From: Burkholderia sp. BCC0506
GTDB lineage: Bacteria > Pseudomonadota > Gammaproteobacteria > Burkholderiales > Burkholderiaceae
Reading direction: 5' to 3'
Length of the DNA stretch: 64,000 nt
NCBI RefSeq assembly: GCF_902833145.1
Contig: NZ_CADFEN010000005.1
Coordinates: 310,001-374,000, forward strand
Made by a program: the position numbers and the translations under genes. This document shows, piece by piece, positions 27,380-36,672 of the stretch (within the stretch, counting starts at the first letter, position 1; each line of letters begins with the position of its first letter). Below the pieces are notes generated by a model that was given only the letters and a program-made list of their open reading frames with translations, was not told where the DNA came from and did no database searches.

Positions 27380-29299
27380 TCAGCGCGCGCCGGCGGGCGG
27401 CACGCGCAGCGTCCGGGCCAGCGACGTGGCATAGTCGCGCGCCGGATCCGAGATCGGCGAGCGCACGACCGGATGCGGATGGCCGAACGCTTCGACGAAC
27501 GTGTCGACATGCGGGACGAGGCGCGCGCACAGCGCGTCGGTTGCGGCGTCGAGCTGTCGATAGTGCGACGCGTCCAGCACGCCTTCGCTGATCAGCCAGG
27601 CGCCGTGCCGCTGCACACGATCGATGGCGAACAGCGCGACGAGGTCGCGCAGCAGCGTGCGCGCCGGTTCGCCCGCGACAGCCTCGGTCGCGCGCAGCGC
27701 GGCATTCAGCGCCAGATTCTGCCCGTACGCTTGCGCCGCATCGCGCGCGCCCGGCAACAGCGGGTTCCAGACATCGAGCGCATCGACGCCGCTGGCCGTG
27801 CGCGCGTCGACATCGTCGGCGAGCGAGTCGATCAGTCGCCGTTCGTACGTGCGCAGTGCTGCGATGGCATCGCGCGCCGCCTCCGGCCAGTCGCTTCCGA
27901 CGTCATCGGCGCCGGCCGATGCAGCCGGTGTCGCAACCAGCGTGCGCGCGGTGTCGAGCAGGATCAGGAAGTTGTTGCCGCCCGCGTCGTTGAAGACATG
28001 GCCGAGCCCCTGATAGTCGAGATACCGGTTGACGAGAAGATCGCCGGCCACGCCGCAACGCAGCCGGCATTCGGCCGCGACTTCCTCGGCGGCCCAGGCC
28101 GTCAGCGCCTTGACGAGTGCGAGCTTGCGGTTGGTCGAACTCCACGGCGCCCACATCATGAACGTCGCGGTCGTGCGATCCGGCTGCGCGCGGCGATGCA
28201 GCGCGTGCGCCCATTCGCGCGCGGCGTCGTTGGCGAAACAGGTCATCACATACGAGGTCGCGAGCGCGCGCAACAGCGCGCGCTGCTGCGTGCTGTAGCG
28301 TATCAGCGACGTTTCGGGCGCGATGCGCGCCATGCTCGAGCGATGCGTCGAGTAGCGCAACGCCTGCGCGACGCAGGTGCGCGAGACGGCCGCCAGCCCG
28401 ATCGCTCCCATGGCCCAGACGTTTTCCGGCGCGGTCAGCGTGCGTACGAGCCGGCCGTTGGGGTCGCCGAGCGGATCGTGGAATCGCCCGTCGGCGTCGA
28501 TCGACGCGCCGTCGGACAGCCACGCGTCGAACGGAACGCGCACGCGATCGAAGCCGGCGAGGCCGTAATCGAACGGCACCAGCGGTATTTCGGCGGGTGC
28601 CGACAAGCGCACGCCCGGCAGCGGCCCTTCGCGTGTCGACAGGTCGACCGCGAACGCGAACACGCCGCAGTCGCGTCCGTCGACGACCACGCGCGCGCAG
28701 ACGATGCCGAGCTTGTCGAGATCGTTGACGCCGACGTTGGTGAATTTCAGTGCGCCGTCGTCCGGCGTATGCAGGACGAAGGTCCGGCTGGCCGCGTCGA
28801 AGCGCGCCTCGGTGCGGGTGGCGAGCTGGCTGTTGCCGCCGCCGATTTCGGTGATCATGAACGCGCCGACCTTGCGGCCTGCCGCAAGCTCGCGCGCATA
28901 TGCCTGCGCGCGGTCGTTGCCTTTGCCGAGTTCGACGAGAGAACCGATGCAGAGCCCGTAGTGGATCAGCGCGGCAATGCACAGCGACGGATCGTTGACG
29001 GCCGTCCATTCGGCGATCGCGGACAGCAGCGATGGATCGGACAGGTCGCCGGCCGCGGCCGGCAGCCGGCCGGCCAGTCTGGCGAGGCGGTCGTAGGTCG
29101 AGCGATGCAGGTCGATCGAGTGCCGCTCGAGCGGTTTGTCGAAATCGGCACTCGACAGCAACTGGATCAGCAGCCGCCGATGGTCCGGTTTCGTGAGGCC
29201 CGAAAGCGTGTCGCGTATTTCGTCGATTTCGGGCGCGATAACGGGGCGGGAAACCGGTGCGCCGGAGATTCCGCCATTTTCGATTTGATAGGCATTCAT
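27380..29299 (-). CDS. acyl-CoA oxidase-like flavoprotein
   Basis: A 639-residue protein with the length and order of acyl-CoA oxidases. An N-terminal helical part is followed by the acyl-CoA dehydrogenase middle domain (MITEIGGGNSQLATRTEARFD, TFVLHTPDDGALKFTNVGVN), two FAD-contacting helices, and a C-terminal extension. By eye, the usual EGDN motif around the catalytic Glu is replaced by DAGGNN in VFNDAGGNNFLILLDTAR, so base catalysis may be altered or supplied elsewhere. ATGA overlap with the upstream acyltransferase shows the two are coupled. A role in making or desaturating an acyl chain for a special product is an inference. Confidence 0.78.
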   Translation of the reverse strand: MNAYQIENGGISGAPVSRPVIAPEIDEIRDTLSGLTKPDHRRLLIQLLSSADFDKPLERHSIDLHRSTYDRLARLAGRLPAAAGDLSDPSLLSAIAEWTAVNDPSLCIAALIHYGLCIGSLVELGKGNDRAQAYARELAAGRKVGAFMITEIGGGNSQLATRTEARFDAASRTFVLHTPDDGALKFTNVGVNDLDKLGIVCARVVVDGRDCGVFAFAVDLSTREGPLPGVRLSAPAEIPLVPFDYGLAGFDRVRVPFDAWLSDGASIDADGRFHDPLGDPNGRLVRTLTAPENVWAMGAIGLAAVSRTCVAQALRYSTHRSSMARIAPETSLIRYSTQQRALLRALATSYVMTCFANDAAREWAHALHRRAQPDRTTATFMMWAPWSSTNRKLALVKALTAWAAEEVAAECRLRCGVAGDLLVNRYLDYQGLGHVFNDAGGNNFLILLDTARTLVATPAASAGADDVGSDWPEAARDAIAALRTYERRLIDSLADDVDARTASGVDALDVWNPLLPGARDAAQAYGQNLALNAALRATEAVAGEPARTLLRDLVALFAIDRVQRHGAWLISEGVLDASHYRQLDAATDALCARLVPHVDTFVEAFGHPHPVVRSPISDPARDYATSLARTLRVPPAGAR

Positions 29300-30282
29300 T
29301 GCAGAATCTCCGTGCGATCGGAATCAAATGGAAAAGGCCCGGTTTCACGAGTCGGTGAATAAGTGCGCGCATCCGGCAGCGCGGCTTTGATGCTGCGAGC
29401 CATGATGCCGGTCATGCTCAGGTCGATATAGATCGAATCGCGGGCGGCCTGGCTGCGCTCGAGTACGGCCGGCATGTGATACGGCTTCGTGAAACAGTCC
29501 GCCAACGCACGGGGCAGGTCGTCGGTATCGGCATAGCGCCGGCACGCGACGGCCGAATAGACCGGTACCTCGAAACGGCCGCGCGGCAACGGCGCGATCG
29601 CATCGTGGAATCGGTCCGCGGCCGCCCACAGCGCCGGATGATGAGCCGGATACGGAATCGGCAGCGCATGCAGCTTGAGGCCGCGGCGGCTCGCGAACGC
29701 GGCCAGGGTGTCGAGCGCGGCGTGCGATCCGCTGACGACGGTCTGTCGCGGCGCATTCACGCATGCGAGCACGAGCTGCTCGTGCGCGATCTCGTCCAGC
29801 AACGCCAGCGTCTCGGCTTGCGACGCGGCGACGGCCGTCATGCCGCCGCGCCCGGCAAACGGCTGGAAGGCCGCATTCAGTGCAAGGACGGCTCGCACGC
29901 CGTCGGATACGGACCAGACGCCCGAGCAGACGAGCGACGCGATTTCGCCGAGGCTCTGGCCGATGATCGCGGCGACGCGCACCGGCTGCCGCGCGAGAAA
30001 GCGGTGCAGGCAGATCGCGGTGGCGAACGCCGCCAGTTGTGGAATGCCGACGGGGACGGTAGCGGATGCGTCGCCGAGCAGCACGTCGCGCAGCAGTCGG
30101 GGATCGTGATCGTACGGCTCGTTGCGCAACGTGGCCTCGATCTCGTCGAGTGTCGCGTCGATGCATTCGCGCGCCGCGCGACTTCGCTCATGGAGCGATT
30201 TCAACGCACCGGACGGACTATCCCCCTGGCCCGGGATCACATAGATCGCGAGCGGGGTCGGATGGCTGGAACAGGTTTCCAT
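29296..30282 (-). CDS. free-standing acyltransferase (malonyl-CoA:ACP transacylase-like)
   Basis: A 328-residue FabD/trans-AT-type protein. Signs are YVIPGQGDSPSG at the N-terminus; the nucleophile elbow IGQSLGEIASLV (active Ser); NAPRQTVVSGSHAAL; and the catalytic His region in LHALPIPYPAHHPALW. The usual RVVDALxQP start is altered. It is not in a fatty-acid gene cluster, so it is probably a dedicated loader rather than FabD. GAGGG lies 7 nt before the ATG. It is coupled by ATGA overlap to the acyl-CoA oxidase-like gene. Trans-acting ATs are typical of polyketide loci, but no synthase is visible here. Confidence 0.8.
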   Translation of the reverse strand: METCSSHPTPLAIYVIPGQGDSPSGALKSLHERSRAARECIDATLDEIEATLRNEPYDHDPRLLRDVLLGDASATVPVGIPQLAAFATAICLHRFLARQPVRVAAIIGQSLGEIASLVCSGVWSVSDGVRAVLALNAAFQPFAGRGGMTAVAASQAETLALLDEIAHEQLVLACVNAPRQTVVSGSHAALDTLAAFASRRGLKLHALPIPYPAHHPALWAAADRFHDAIAPLPRGRFEVPVYSAVACRRYADTDDLPRALADCFTKPYHMPAVLERSQAARDSIYIDLSMTGIMARSIKAALPDARTYSPTRETGPFPFDSDRTEILQ

Positions 30283-30679
30283 TTTTTTCCCTCGTAGCGG
30301 TTTCGATTCGATTGTTTTTCTACTGCGGACTGCATTTTTTGGTCTCCGTATTTCGCTTTTTAAAAACTACGAGAGTGAACGATAGGCGATTTATTTTTGG
30401 TTTTCTAGGCGATTGGATCTATTGATTTTTGCGAAATGAAGGGGTGAATTCTTGATTTTCCGGGTGAGGATTTTTCACCTCCCGGAACCGCGCAAAAAAC
30501 CTGAATCTTCGAACGCTTCGAACATTGCGAAGCGCGTGCTGTGGGCGCAGGCGCCCATCCGCGCGGAAGGCGGAACGCAGGGAGGAATGCAGCCGGGCGC
30601 CGCGACGATGCGGCGCCGGCTGGCGAGAGGGAATGGACGAAGCGGAACGCGAGCGATGGCCGAATCGCGTGGCTGCGCG
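30283..30679 (-). other. AT-rich intergenic stretch upstream of the acyltransferase gene
   Basis: The first 190 bp are far richer in A+T than the rest of the window, with several T5-T7 runs, and probably carry the minus-strand promoter of the acyltransferase-oxidase pair. A short inverted repeat CTCGTAG...CTACGAG flanks about 70 bp here. The remainder (30490-30679) is ordinary GC-rich DNA with no convincing ORF. Confidence 0.5.
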
Positions 30680-32449
30680 TCAGCGCTCGCCGGTCATCCG
30701 CCGGTACGCGTCGAGCAGCGACGTCTTGTAGACGACGCCCGCGAGCGTAGGCTCGGCCTCGCTCTCGATCACCGGCAGGCGTTCGCCCTGGAACGCCATG
30801 AAGCGTTCGAGCGCGGTCGCGAGCGGCATGTCGGGCGTGAGCAGCGGAAACGGCGTGTGCGCGTAGTGCGCGGCCGTCTTGTCGGTCGTGTCGCGCTTGT
30901 CGAGCAGGTCGGACGTGATGTCCTTCAGCGCGACCGCGCCGCGGAAACGTCCACCGTCGTCGGTCACGTACAGGTACTTCACCGGATATTCGAGAAACAC
31001 GCGCGTCATGTCGGCGACGCTCGCGGTGAGCGGCACGACCGTCTGCGCGGGCTGGATCAGCTCGCGCATCTGCGTGGTGCGCAGCCGCTGCCGCTCCTGC
31101 GCGTCCTGGTAATGATGCTGCGTGATTTCGTACATCGACGTCGTGCCCGTCGCGCGCGCGACGAAATACGCGAACACGCACGACACCAGCAGCGGCAGCA
31201 CGACCTGATAGCTCAGCGTCATCTCGAAGATCATCAGGATCGCCATCAGCGGCGCCTGCGTGGCGCCCGCCATGAACGCGCCCATCCCGACGATCGCGTA
31301 CGCGAAATATGCGGACGTATGGCCGGGCCACAGCGTGTCCATCGCGAGCCCGAACAGCGAGCCGAACACCGCGCCGACGAACAGCGTCGGCGTGAACACG
31401 CCGCCGATCGCGCCCGAGCCGGCGGTCGCGGCGGTCGCGATCACCTTGAACACGAGTACCGCGACGAGCGCCTGCCACGTCCACGGCGAATGGAGGATGT
31501 GGTTCACGACGCTGTAGCCGTTGCCCCACACGTCCGGAATCCACACCGAGATCACGCCGACGACGAGGCCGCCGAGCGCGAGCCGCACGGGCAACGGCAC
31601 GGGCAGCCGCTTGAACTGCGTCTTCGATGCGTCGAGCAGGTGCAGGAACTGCGGCGCGAGCACGCCGCACAGCGCACCGAGCACGACGAACAGCAGCACC
31701 TCGGGGCCCGTCACGGCCGGGAACACCGGCATCTCGTACGGCGGCCGGTAGCCGGCGAATTCGCGCATCACGATGTTCGCGACGACGGAGGCGACGACCA
31801 TCGGCCCGAAGCTTTCCATCGCGATCGTGCCGAGCACGATCTCCGACACGAAGAACGCGCCGGCGATCGGCGCGTTGTACGCGGACGTGATGCCGGCCGC
31901 CGCGCCGCACGCGACCAGCAGGCGCAGGCGCGGCGGGTCGAAGTGCGCGAAGCGGCCGACGAGCGACGCGGCGAGCGCCGCGAGCTGCACCATCGGGCCT
32001 TCGCGACCGATCGAGCCGCCGCTGCCGATCGTCAGCAGCGACGACACGCTGCGCCACAGGCTCTGCCGTACCGGCACGACGCCGTTGCCGAGCGCGACCG
32101 ATTCCATGTAGTCGGTCTTGGCGGCCGCCTTGTCGCCGCGCGTCGCGACGAGCAGCACGCAGCCGGCGAGGAAGCCGCCCGCGGCCGGCAGCCAGAACCG
32201 CACGTACCACGGCAGGCTTTTCGCCATCTGCACGAAGCTGCCGCTGTGCCCCGAGATCAGGCGCTGCATCAGGTCGATGCCTTCGCGGAACGCCATCGTG
32301 GCAAAGGCGCCGCCGACGCCGACGATGGCCGACCAGATCAGCATCGTATGGGCGTCCGACAGGCGGAACAGCGTTCGGGCGCGGGTGCGCAGCTTCAGCA
32401 GGAACGAGAGCACGGCTGAAAGGGGGCGATGGAAAACGACGCGAAGCAT
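30680..32449 (-). CDS. ClC-family voltage-gated chloride channel/antiporter with CBS domains
   Basis: A 589-residue membrane protein with ten or more helices. The selectivity sequence GSGGSIGREGP includes the gating Glu, GAAAGITSAYNAPIAGAFF follows, and GGVFTPTLFVGA is the third anion-site motif. A cytoplasmic C-terminal part (from about 440) holds two CBS domains. Start MLRVVF was chosen because the 29 preceding codons look non-coding. ClC proteins exchange chloride for protons or conduct it, and bacterial members help in acid resistance. Confidence 0.92.
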   Translation of the reverse strand: MLRVVFHRPLSAVLSFLLKLRTRARTLFRLSDAHTMLIWSAIVGVGGAFATMAFREGIDLMQRLISGHSGSFVQMAKSLPWYVRFWLPAAGGFLAGCVLLVATRGDKAAAKTDYMESVALGNGVVPVRQSLWRSVSSLLTIGSGGSIGREGPMVQLAALAASLVGRFAHFDPPRLRLLVACGAAAGITSAYNAPIAGAFFVSEIVLGTIAMESFGPMVVASVVANIVMREFAGYRPPYEMPVFPAVTGPEVLLFVVLGALCGVLAPQFLHLLDASKTQFKRLPVPLPVRLALGGLVVGVISVWIPDVWGNGYSVVNHILHSPWTWQALVAVLVFKVIATAATAGSGAIGGVFTPTLFVGAVFGSLFGLAMDTLWPGHTSAYFAYAIVGMGAFMAGATQAPLMAILMIFEMTLSYQVVLPLLVSCVFAYFVARATGTTSMYEITQHHYQDAQERQRLRTTQMRELIQPAQTVVPLTASVADMTRVFLEYPVKYLYVTDDGGRFRGAVALKDITSDLLDKRDTTDKTAAHYAHTPFPLLTPDMPLATALERFMAFQGERLPVIESEAEPTLAGVVYKTSLLDAYRRMTGER

Positions 32450-32528
32450 AGCACTGCGCCGCGCCTGCGGGACCTCCCTGTCGGGCTTCCCGTCGGGCGC
32501 GGCGCGCGAACCGTCGCGGACGTGCGGC

Positions 32529-33605
32529 TCAGCCAAGCCAGTGCTGCACGGCCCAGGTGATCCCGTAGCCGCCGACGATCAGCCACACGTACAGGATCAG
32601 GCCGGTCATCAGCGCTCGCGGGCCGGCTGCGCGGATCTGCGCGACGCGCGTCTCGATGCCGAGCGCGGTCATGGCCATCGTCAGCGCGAAGGTGTCGAGC
32701 ACGTTCAGCGTATGCGTGACGTCCGTGGGCAGTACGTTCAGCGAATTGACGATCACGAAGCCGAGGAAGCCGAGCGCGAACCACGGAACCGCCACCGTGC
32801 GCTTGCCGTGCGCGCCGCCGGCCGCGTCGTGAACCGGGCGCGCCGAACGGGCGAGCCACCAGCCGAGCGCGAGCAGCACCGGCACCAGCAGCATCACGCG
32901 CGTCATCTTCACGATCGTCGCAACACGCGCGACCTCCGGGCTGATGTCGCTCGCCGCGCCGACCACCTGCGCGACTTCGTGGATCGTGCCGCCGAAGAAC
33001 AGGCCGAGGCCGGCCGGATCGAGGTTCAGCAGCCCGGCGTGATAGGCGAGCGGATACAGGAACATCGACAGCGTGCCGAACAGCACGACGCTGCCCACGG
33101 CCATCGCGCTCTGGTGCGGCTTCGACTGCAGCGTCGATTCGAACGCGAGCACGGCGGCCGCGCCGCAGATCGCGCTGCCGGCGGCGGTCAGCAGCGCGGC
33201 GTCGCGGTCGAGCTTCATCAGCTTCATGCCGACCCAGGTGCCGATCGCGAGCGTGCTGACGACGACCAGCACCGACACCGTGAGGCCCGGCAACCCGACT
33301 TGCGCGATCTCCTGCAGGCTCACGCGCAACCCGAAGAACGCGACCGCGATGCGCAGCAGCTTGCGCGCGGAGAAATTGACGCCGGCGGCCCAACTGGCCG
33401 GCATGCCGTCGCGCAGGCCGTTGCCGTACAGTGCACCGGCGACGATGCCGACGATCAGCGGCGACAGGCCGAGCCCCGCGATCGCGGGAAGCTCGGAGAG
33501 GCTCGTGACGGCGGCGGCGAACAGCGCGACGAACAGCACGCCGTTCAACTGGCCGCGCATCGACGGCGCGGCGTGGCTGAGAGGGGAAGTCGGAGCAGTG
33601 GACAT
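32529..33605 (-). CDS. YeiH/UPF0324 family membrane transporter
   Basis: A 358-residue inner-membrane protein with about ten helices and family signs GLSPLIVGIVAGALYGN, SARKLLRIAVAFFGLRVSLQEI, GSAICGAAAVLAFE, and FFGGTIHEVAQVVGAA. YeiH proteins are putative sulfonate or anion transporters and typically sit divergent from the LysR regulator YeiE, exactly as here. The transported substrate is not established. Confidence 0.9.
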   Translation of the reverse strand: MSTAPTSPLSHAAPSMRGQLNGVLFVALFAAAVTSLSELPAIAGLGLSPLIVGIVAGALYGNGLRDGMPASWAAGVNFSARKLLRIAVAFFGLRVSLQEIAQVGLPGLTVSVLVVVSTLAIGTWVGMKLMKLDRDAALLTAAGSAICGAAAVLAFESTLQSKPHQSAMAVGSVVLFGTLSMFLYPLAYHAGLLNLDPAGLGLFFGGTIHEVAQVVGAASDISPEVARVATIVKMTRVMLLVPVLLALGWWLARSARPVHDAAGGAHGKRTVAVPWFALGFLGFVIVNSLNVLPTDVTHTLNVLDTFALTMAMTALGIETRVAQIRAAGPRALMTGLILYVWLIVGGYGITWAVQHWLG

Positions 33606-33654
33606 GGAGGCACCGTGAGGGAGCGTGTGGCGACGGTGTAATCCTAGTTTCGTT

Positions 33655-33664
33655 ATATCGATAT
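33655..33664. promoter_or_regulatory. ATATCGATAT palindrome in the yeiH/lysR divergent region
   Basis: A perfect 10-bp palindrome in an AT-rich part of the 112-bp divergent spacer, about 54 bp from the lysR start. Its position suits a LysR recognition site, though no other repeat supports it. Confidence 0.4.
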
Positions 33665-33717
33665 GAAAAATTGTGATTTGTGACGTAAACTATCTGGAAA
33701 GCCGATAATTCACCGCC

Positions 33718-34611
33718 ATGACCCCGGATCAACTGATAACGTTCGCCGCCGTCGCCGAGCACCTGAACATCAGCCGCGCCGCCGTGGCGCTGCATCTGTC
33801 GCAGCCGGCCGTGTCGGGCCAGTTGCGGCTGCTGCAGGACGAGTTCGGCGAACCGCTGTACCAGCGCGACGGCCGCGGCATCCGGCTGACGCCGGTCGGC
33901 GAACAGCTCGCGCAGTACGCGAAGGCGCAGCGCGACACGTTCGCCCAGGCGCGTGCGTTTCGCGACGCGGTGCGCGGGCTGGAAGCCGGCACGCTGCGCA
34001 TCGGCGCGAGCACGACGCCCGCGAGCTACCTGCTGCCGTACCTGATCGCGGCGTTCCAGCCGCGCGCGCCGCGCGTGTCGATCCAGACGATGAGCGGCAA
34101 TACGGCCGACGTGGTCGCGGCGCTGCCGTCGCTCGACATCGCGCTGATCGAAGGGCCGCCGGGCGAGGCGCTGCCGCCCGGCACGGCCGTGCACGCGTGG
34201 CACGAGGATGAGATCGTCGCGATCGTGCCGGCCGGCCATCCGCTCGCGGCGCCCGGCTACGACGCGGGCGTGACGCTCGATGCGCTCGCCGCGCATCCGC
34301 TCGTGCTGCGCGAGGCGGGCTCCGCGGTGCGGCAGCTCGTCGAGCGCGCGTTCGCGCACGGCGGCGCGCCGATGCGCGTCGCGTTCGAGATCGCGGGCGT
34401 CGAGGCCGTGAAGGAGGCCGTGCGCGCGGGAATGGGCGTCGGGTTCGTGTCCGCGATGTCGCTGCGTCATCAGGATGCGGCGCTCGTGCTGCGCTCGCTG
34501 GCGCCCGCGCCGCTCACGCGCCATTTCTCGATCTTGGTGCCGCATGGCGGCGCGCCGTCGCGGGCCGCCGCGCAATTTCTCGAAATGAGTCTCGCGCAAG
34601 ACCTCGCGTAG
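33718..34611 (+). CDS. LysR-family regulator (YeiE-like)
   Basis: A 297-residue LTTR. The N-terminal HTH has LITFAAVAEHLNISRAAVALHLSQPAVSGQLRLLQDEFGEPLYQR (in segments over residues 5-50), followed by a linker helix and the two-lobed inducer domain (LRIGASTTPASYLLPYLI, GVEAVKEAVRAGMGVGFVSA). Divergent from the YeiH transporter gene, which it probably controls. The related YeiE/CysB branch responds to sulfur compounds. Confidence 0.92.
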   Translation: MTPDQLITFAAVAEHLNISRAAVALHLSQPAVSGQLRLLQDEFGEPLYQRDGRGIRLTPVGEQLAQYAKAQRDTFAQARAFRDAVRGLEAGTLRIGASTTPASYLLPYLIAAFQPRAPRVSIQTMSGNTADVVAALPSLDIALIEGPPGEALPPGTAVHAWHEDEIVAIVPAGHPLAAPGYDAGVTLDALAAHPLVLREAGSAVRQLVERAFAHGGAPMRVAFEIAGVEAVKEAVRAGMGVGFVSAMSLRHQDAALVLRSLAPAPLTRHFSILVPHGGAPSRAAAQFLEMSLAQDLA

Positions 34612-34736
34612 GCGCTCGAAGCCGCGCCGGGAATGCATGTTGCGCGTGGGCGGCGCGTGTTCGTGCCGCCACCGTCCTTAGGGATTTCCTCTATGGCGTG
34701 GGTTTGAAGCGAAGCGCACCATCCGTCTCAAGCAAA

Positions 34737-34750
34737 TGGAACCGGTTCCA
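34737..34750. promoter_or_regulatory. PtxS-type operator upstream of kguE
   Basis: TGGAACCGGTTCCA is a perfect 14-bp palindrome, closely matching the Pseudomonas PtxS site TGAAACCGGTTTCA. It lies 20 bp before the kguE ATG, and a PtxS-like regulator is encoded in the same cluster. Repression lifted by 2-ketogluconate is expected. Confidence 0.8.
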
Positions 34751-34770
34751 TCCGGTTGAAAAAGGGCAAC

Positions 34771-35535
34771 ATGGCAGACATCGTGATCGTGGCGAGCGCA
34801 TTCGGGATGGACCGGGTGCGCCAGGAGGGCCACAGTGCATTCATCGCGACCGTGGCGGCATCCGGCGCGGCCGGTTTCGAGGTGCGGCGCGAACTGTTCG
34901 CGTCGGACGACGACACGGCGCCCGGCGCGCTGGCCGCGCTCGGTGCGCAGATCGCCGGCCACGGGCTGTGGTCGGTCTATTCGACACCGGACTCGCTCTA
35001 TACGGAAACGGGGGCGCTCGACGCCGACGCGTTGCGCGACGGGCTCGCGCAAGCCGACGCGCTCGGCGCGCGCTTCGTGAAATTCCAGCTCGGCGGCTTC
35101 GCCGGCGACGCGCACGCGGCCGGGATCGTCGCGCTGTCGCGCGGTGCGCGGGCGCGCGTGGTGGTCGAGAACGGCCAGCTCGAGGTCGGCGGCGCGTTCG
35201 CGCAGTTCCGCGGGCTGTTTGACGCGCTCGCCGAAGCCGGCGCGCCCGATGCGCTCGGCATGACGTTCGACATCGGCAACTGGCAGTGGCGCGGCGAAGC
35301 GCCGCTCGACTGCGCACAGGTGCTCGCGCCGCGCGTGGAATACATTCATTGCAAGACCATCGAAGGCGAGGGCGCGCGTCGTTTCGCCGCCGCGCCGGCG
35401 CCGAACGATCCGCTCGTGACCGGCGTGCTCGCCACGCTGCCGCAGCATGCGCCGCGCGGCATCGAGTTTCCGTTCGACGCGGCCGACCTGGCGGGCGACG
35501 CCTGCCGGCGCGTCGCGTGGCTCGCGACCGCGTGA
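34771..35535 (+). CDS. kguE: 2-ketogluconate-utilisation sugar epimerase/isomerase
   Basis: A 254-residue TIM-barrel protein of the xylose isomerase-like group (VVVENGQLEVGG, GMTFDIGNWQWRG, VEYIHCKTIEGEG). Metal ligands typical of this fold (Glu, Asp, His) are placed at the strand ends. It is first in a kguE-K-T-D order identical to Pseudomonas. The exact reaction of KguE is not settled. AAGGG precedes ATG 34771. A PtxS-type operator overlaps the promoter area. Confidence 0.85.
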   Translation: MADIVIVASAFGMDRVRQEGHSAFIATVAASGAAGFEVRRELFASDDDTAPGALAALGAQIAGHGLWSVYSTPDSLYTETGALDADALRDGLAQADALGARFVKFQLGGFAGDAHAAGIVALSRGARARVVVENGQLEVGGAFAQFRGLFDALAEAGAPDALGMTFDIGNWQWRGEAPLDCAQVLAPRVEYIHCKTIEGEGARRFAAAPAPNDPLVTGVLATLPQHAPRGIEFPFDAADLAGDACRRVAWLATA

Positions 35536-35564
35536 CGGCGGCAGCAATCCTGAGGAGTTCAGTC

Positions 35565-36557
35565 ATGAAAGCAGCACTCGATGTCGTGACCTACGGCGAA
35601 GCGATGGCGATGTTCGTCGCGACGGAGCCCGGCCACCTCGCGCACGCCGGGCAATTCGCGAAGCGGATCGCCGGCGCCGATCTCAATGTCGCGATCGGCC
35701 TGTCGCGGCTCGGCTTCCGGGTCGGCTGGATGAGCCGGGTCGGCCGCGATTCGTTCGGCCGCTACGTACTCGACACGCTGGCGCGCGAGGGCATCGACGC
35801 GTCGTGCGTGACCGTCGATCCGCGTTACCCGACCGGTTTCCAGCTGAAGTCGCGCAACGACGACGGCAGCGATCCGACCGTCGAATATTTCCGCAAGGGT
35901 TCGGCGGCGAGCCACCTGTCGTGCGACGACTACGTGGCCGACTACGTGCTCGGCGCGCGCCATCTGCACCTGACGGGCGTCGCGCCGGCGATCTCGGCGA
36001 CGTCGTGCGAACTCGCGTTCCGGCTCGCGCGCGAGATGCGCGCGGCCGGCAGGACGATCTCGTTCGACCCGAACTTGCGCCCGACGCTGTGGCCGTCCGC
36101 CGACGTGATGGCGAAGACGCTGAACGCGCTCGCGACGCTCGCCGACTGGGTGCTGCCGGGGCTGGCCGAAGGGCGGCAGCTCACCGGGCACGACCGGCCG
36201 GCCGACATCGCGGGCTTCTATCTCGCGCAGGGCGCGCGCGGCGTCGTGATCAAGCTCGGCGAGCAGGGCGCGTATTTCCGCACGGCCGACGGCCGCGAAG
36301 GCACGGTCGCCGGCGAGCGCGTCGACAAGGTCGTCGATACGGTCGGCGCCGGCGACGGCTTCGCGGTCGGCGTGGTCAGCGCGCTGCTCGAGGGGCGCAG
36401 CGTCGAGCAGGCGGTCGCGCGCGGCAACCGGATCGGGGCGCTCGCGATCCAGGTGATCGGCGATTCGGAAGGCTTGCCGACGCGCGACGCGCTCGACCGG
36501 CTCGAAAATGTCAGCAATCGTGCCGATCGCTTAGAGGAAACCGTCACCGCGCAATGA
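35565..36557 (+). CDS. kguK: 2-ketogluconate kinase (PfkB family)
   Basis: A 330-residue ribokinase-fold sugar kinase. GADLNVAIGLSRLG lies in the substrate domain, and the C-terminal PfkB signature DTVGAGDGFAVGVVSALL holds the catalytic Asp and anion hole. It phosphorylates 2-ketogluconate to 6-phospho-2-ketogluconate; the closely related 2-keto-3-deoxygluconate kinase is the alternative, and context favours KguK. GAGGAG lies 9 nt before the ATG. About 20 bp after kguE. Confidence 0.88.
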   Translation: MKAALDVVTYGEAMAMFVATEPGHLAHAGQFAKRIAGADLNVAIGLSRLGFRVGWMSRVGRDSFGRYVLDTLAREGIDASCVTVDPRYPTGFQLKSRNDDGSDPTVEYFRKGSAASHLSCDDYVADYVLGARHLHLTGVAPAISATSCELAFRLAREMRAAGRTISFDPNLRPTLWPSADVMAKTLNALATLADWVLPGLAEGRQLTGHDRPADIAGFYLAQGARGVVIKLGEQGAYFRTADGREGTVAGERVDKVVDTVGAGDGFAVGVVSALLEGRSVEQAVARGNRIGALAIQVIGDSEGLPTRDALDRLENVSNRADRLEETVTAQ

Positions 36558-36672
36558 GAGGCCGGACACGGCACAATCCGCGGATCCATTTCGTGCGCGA
36601 CGCACAGCAGTTTTGTTCGAGGCCGGTCAGGCGCCAGCGCGCCCACTCCGGTCCATATACGGAGACACTCTC

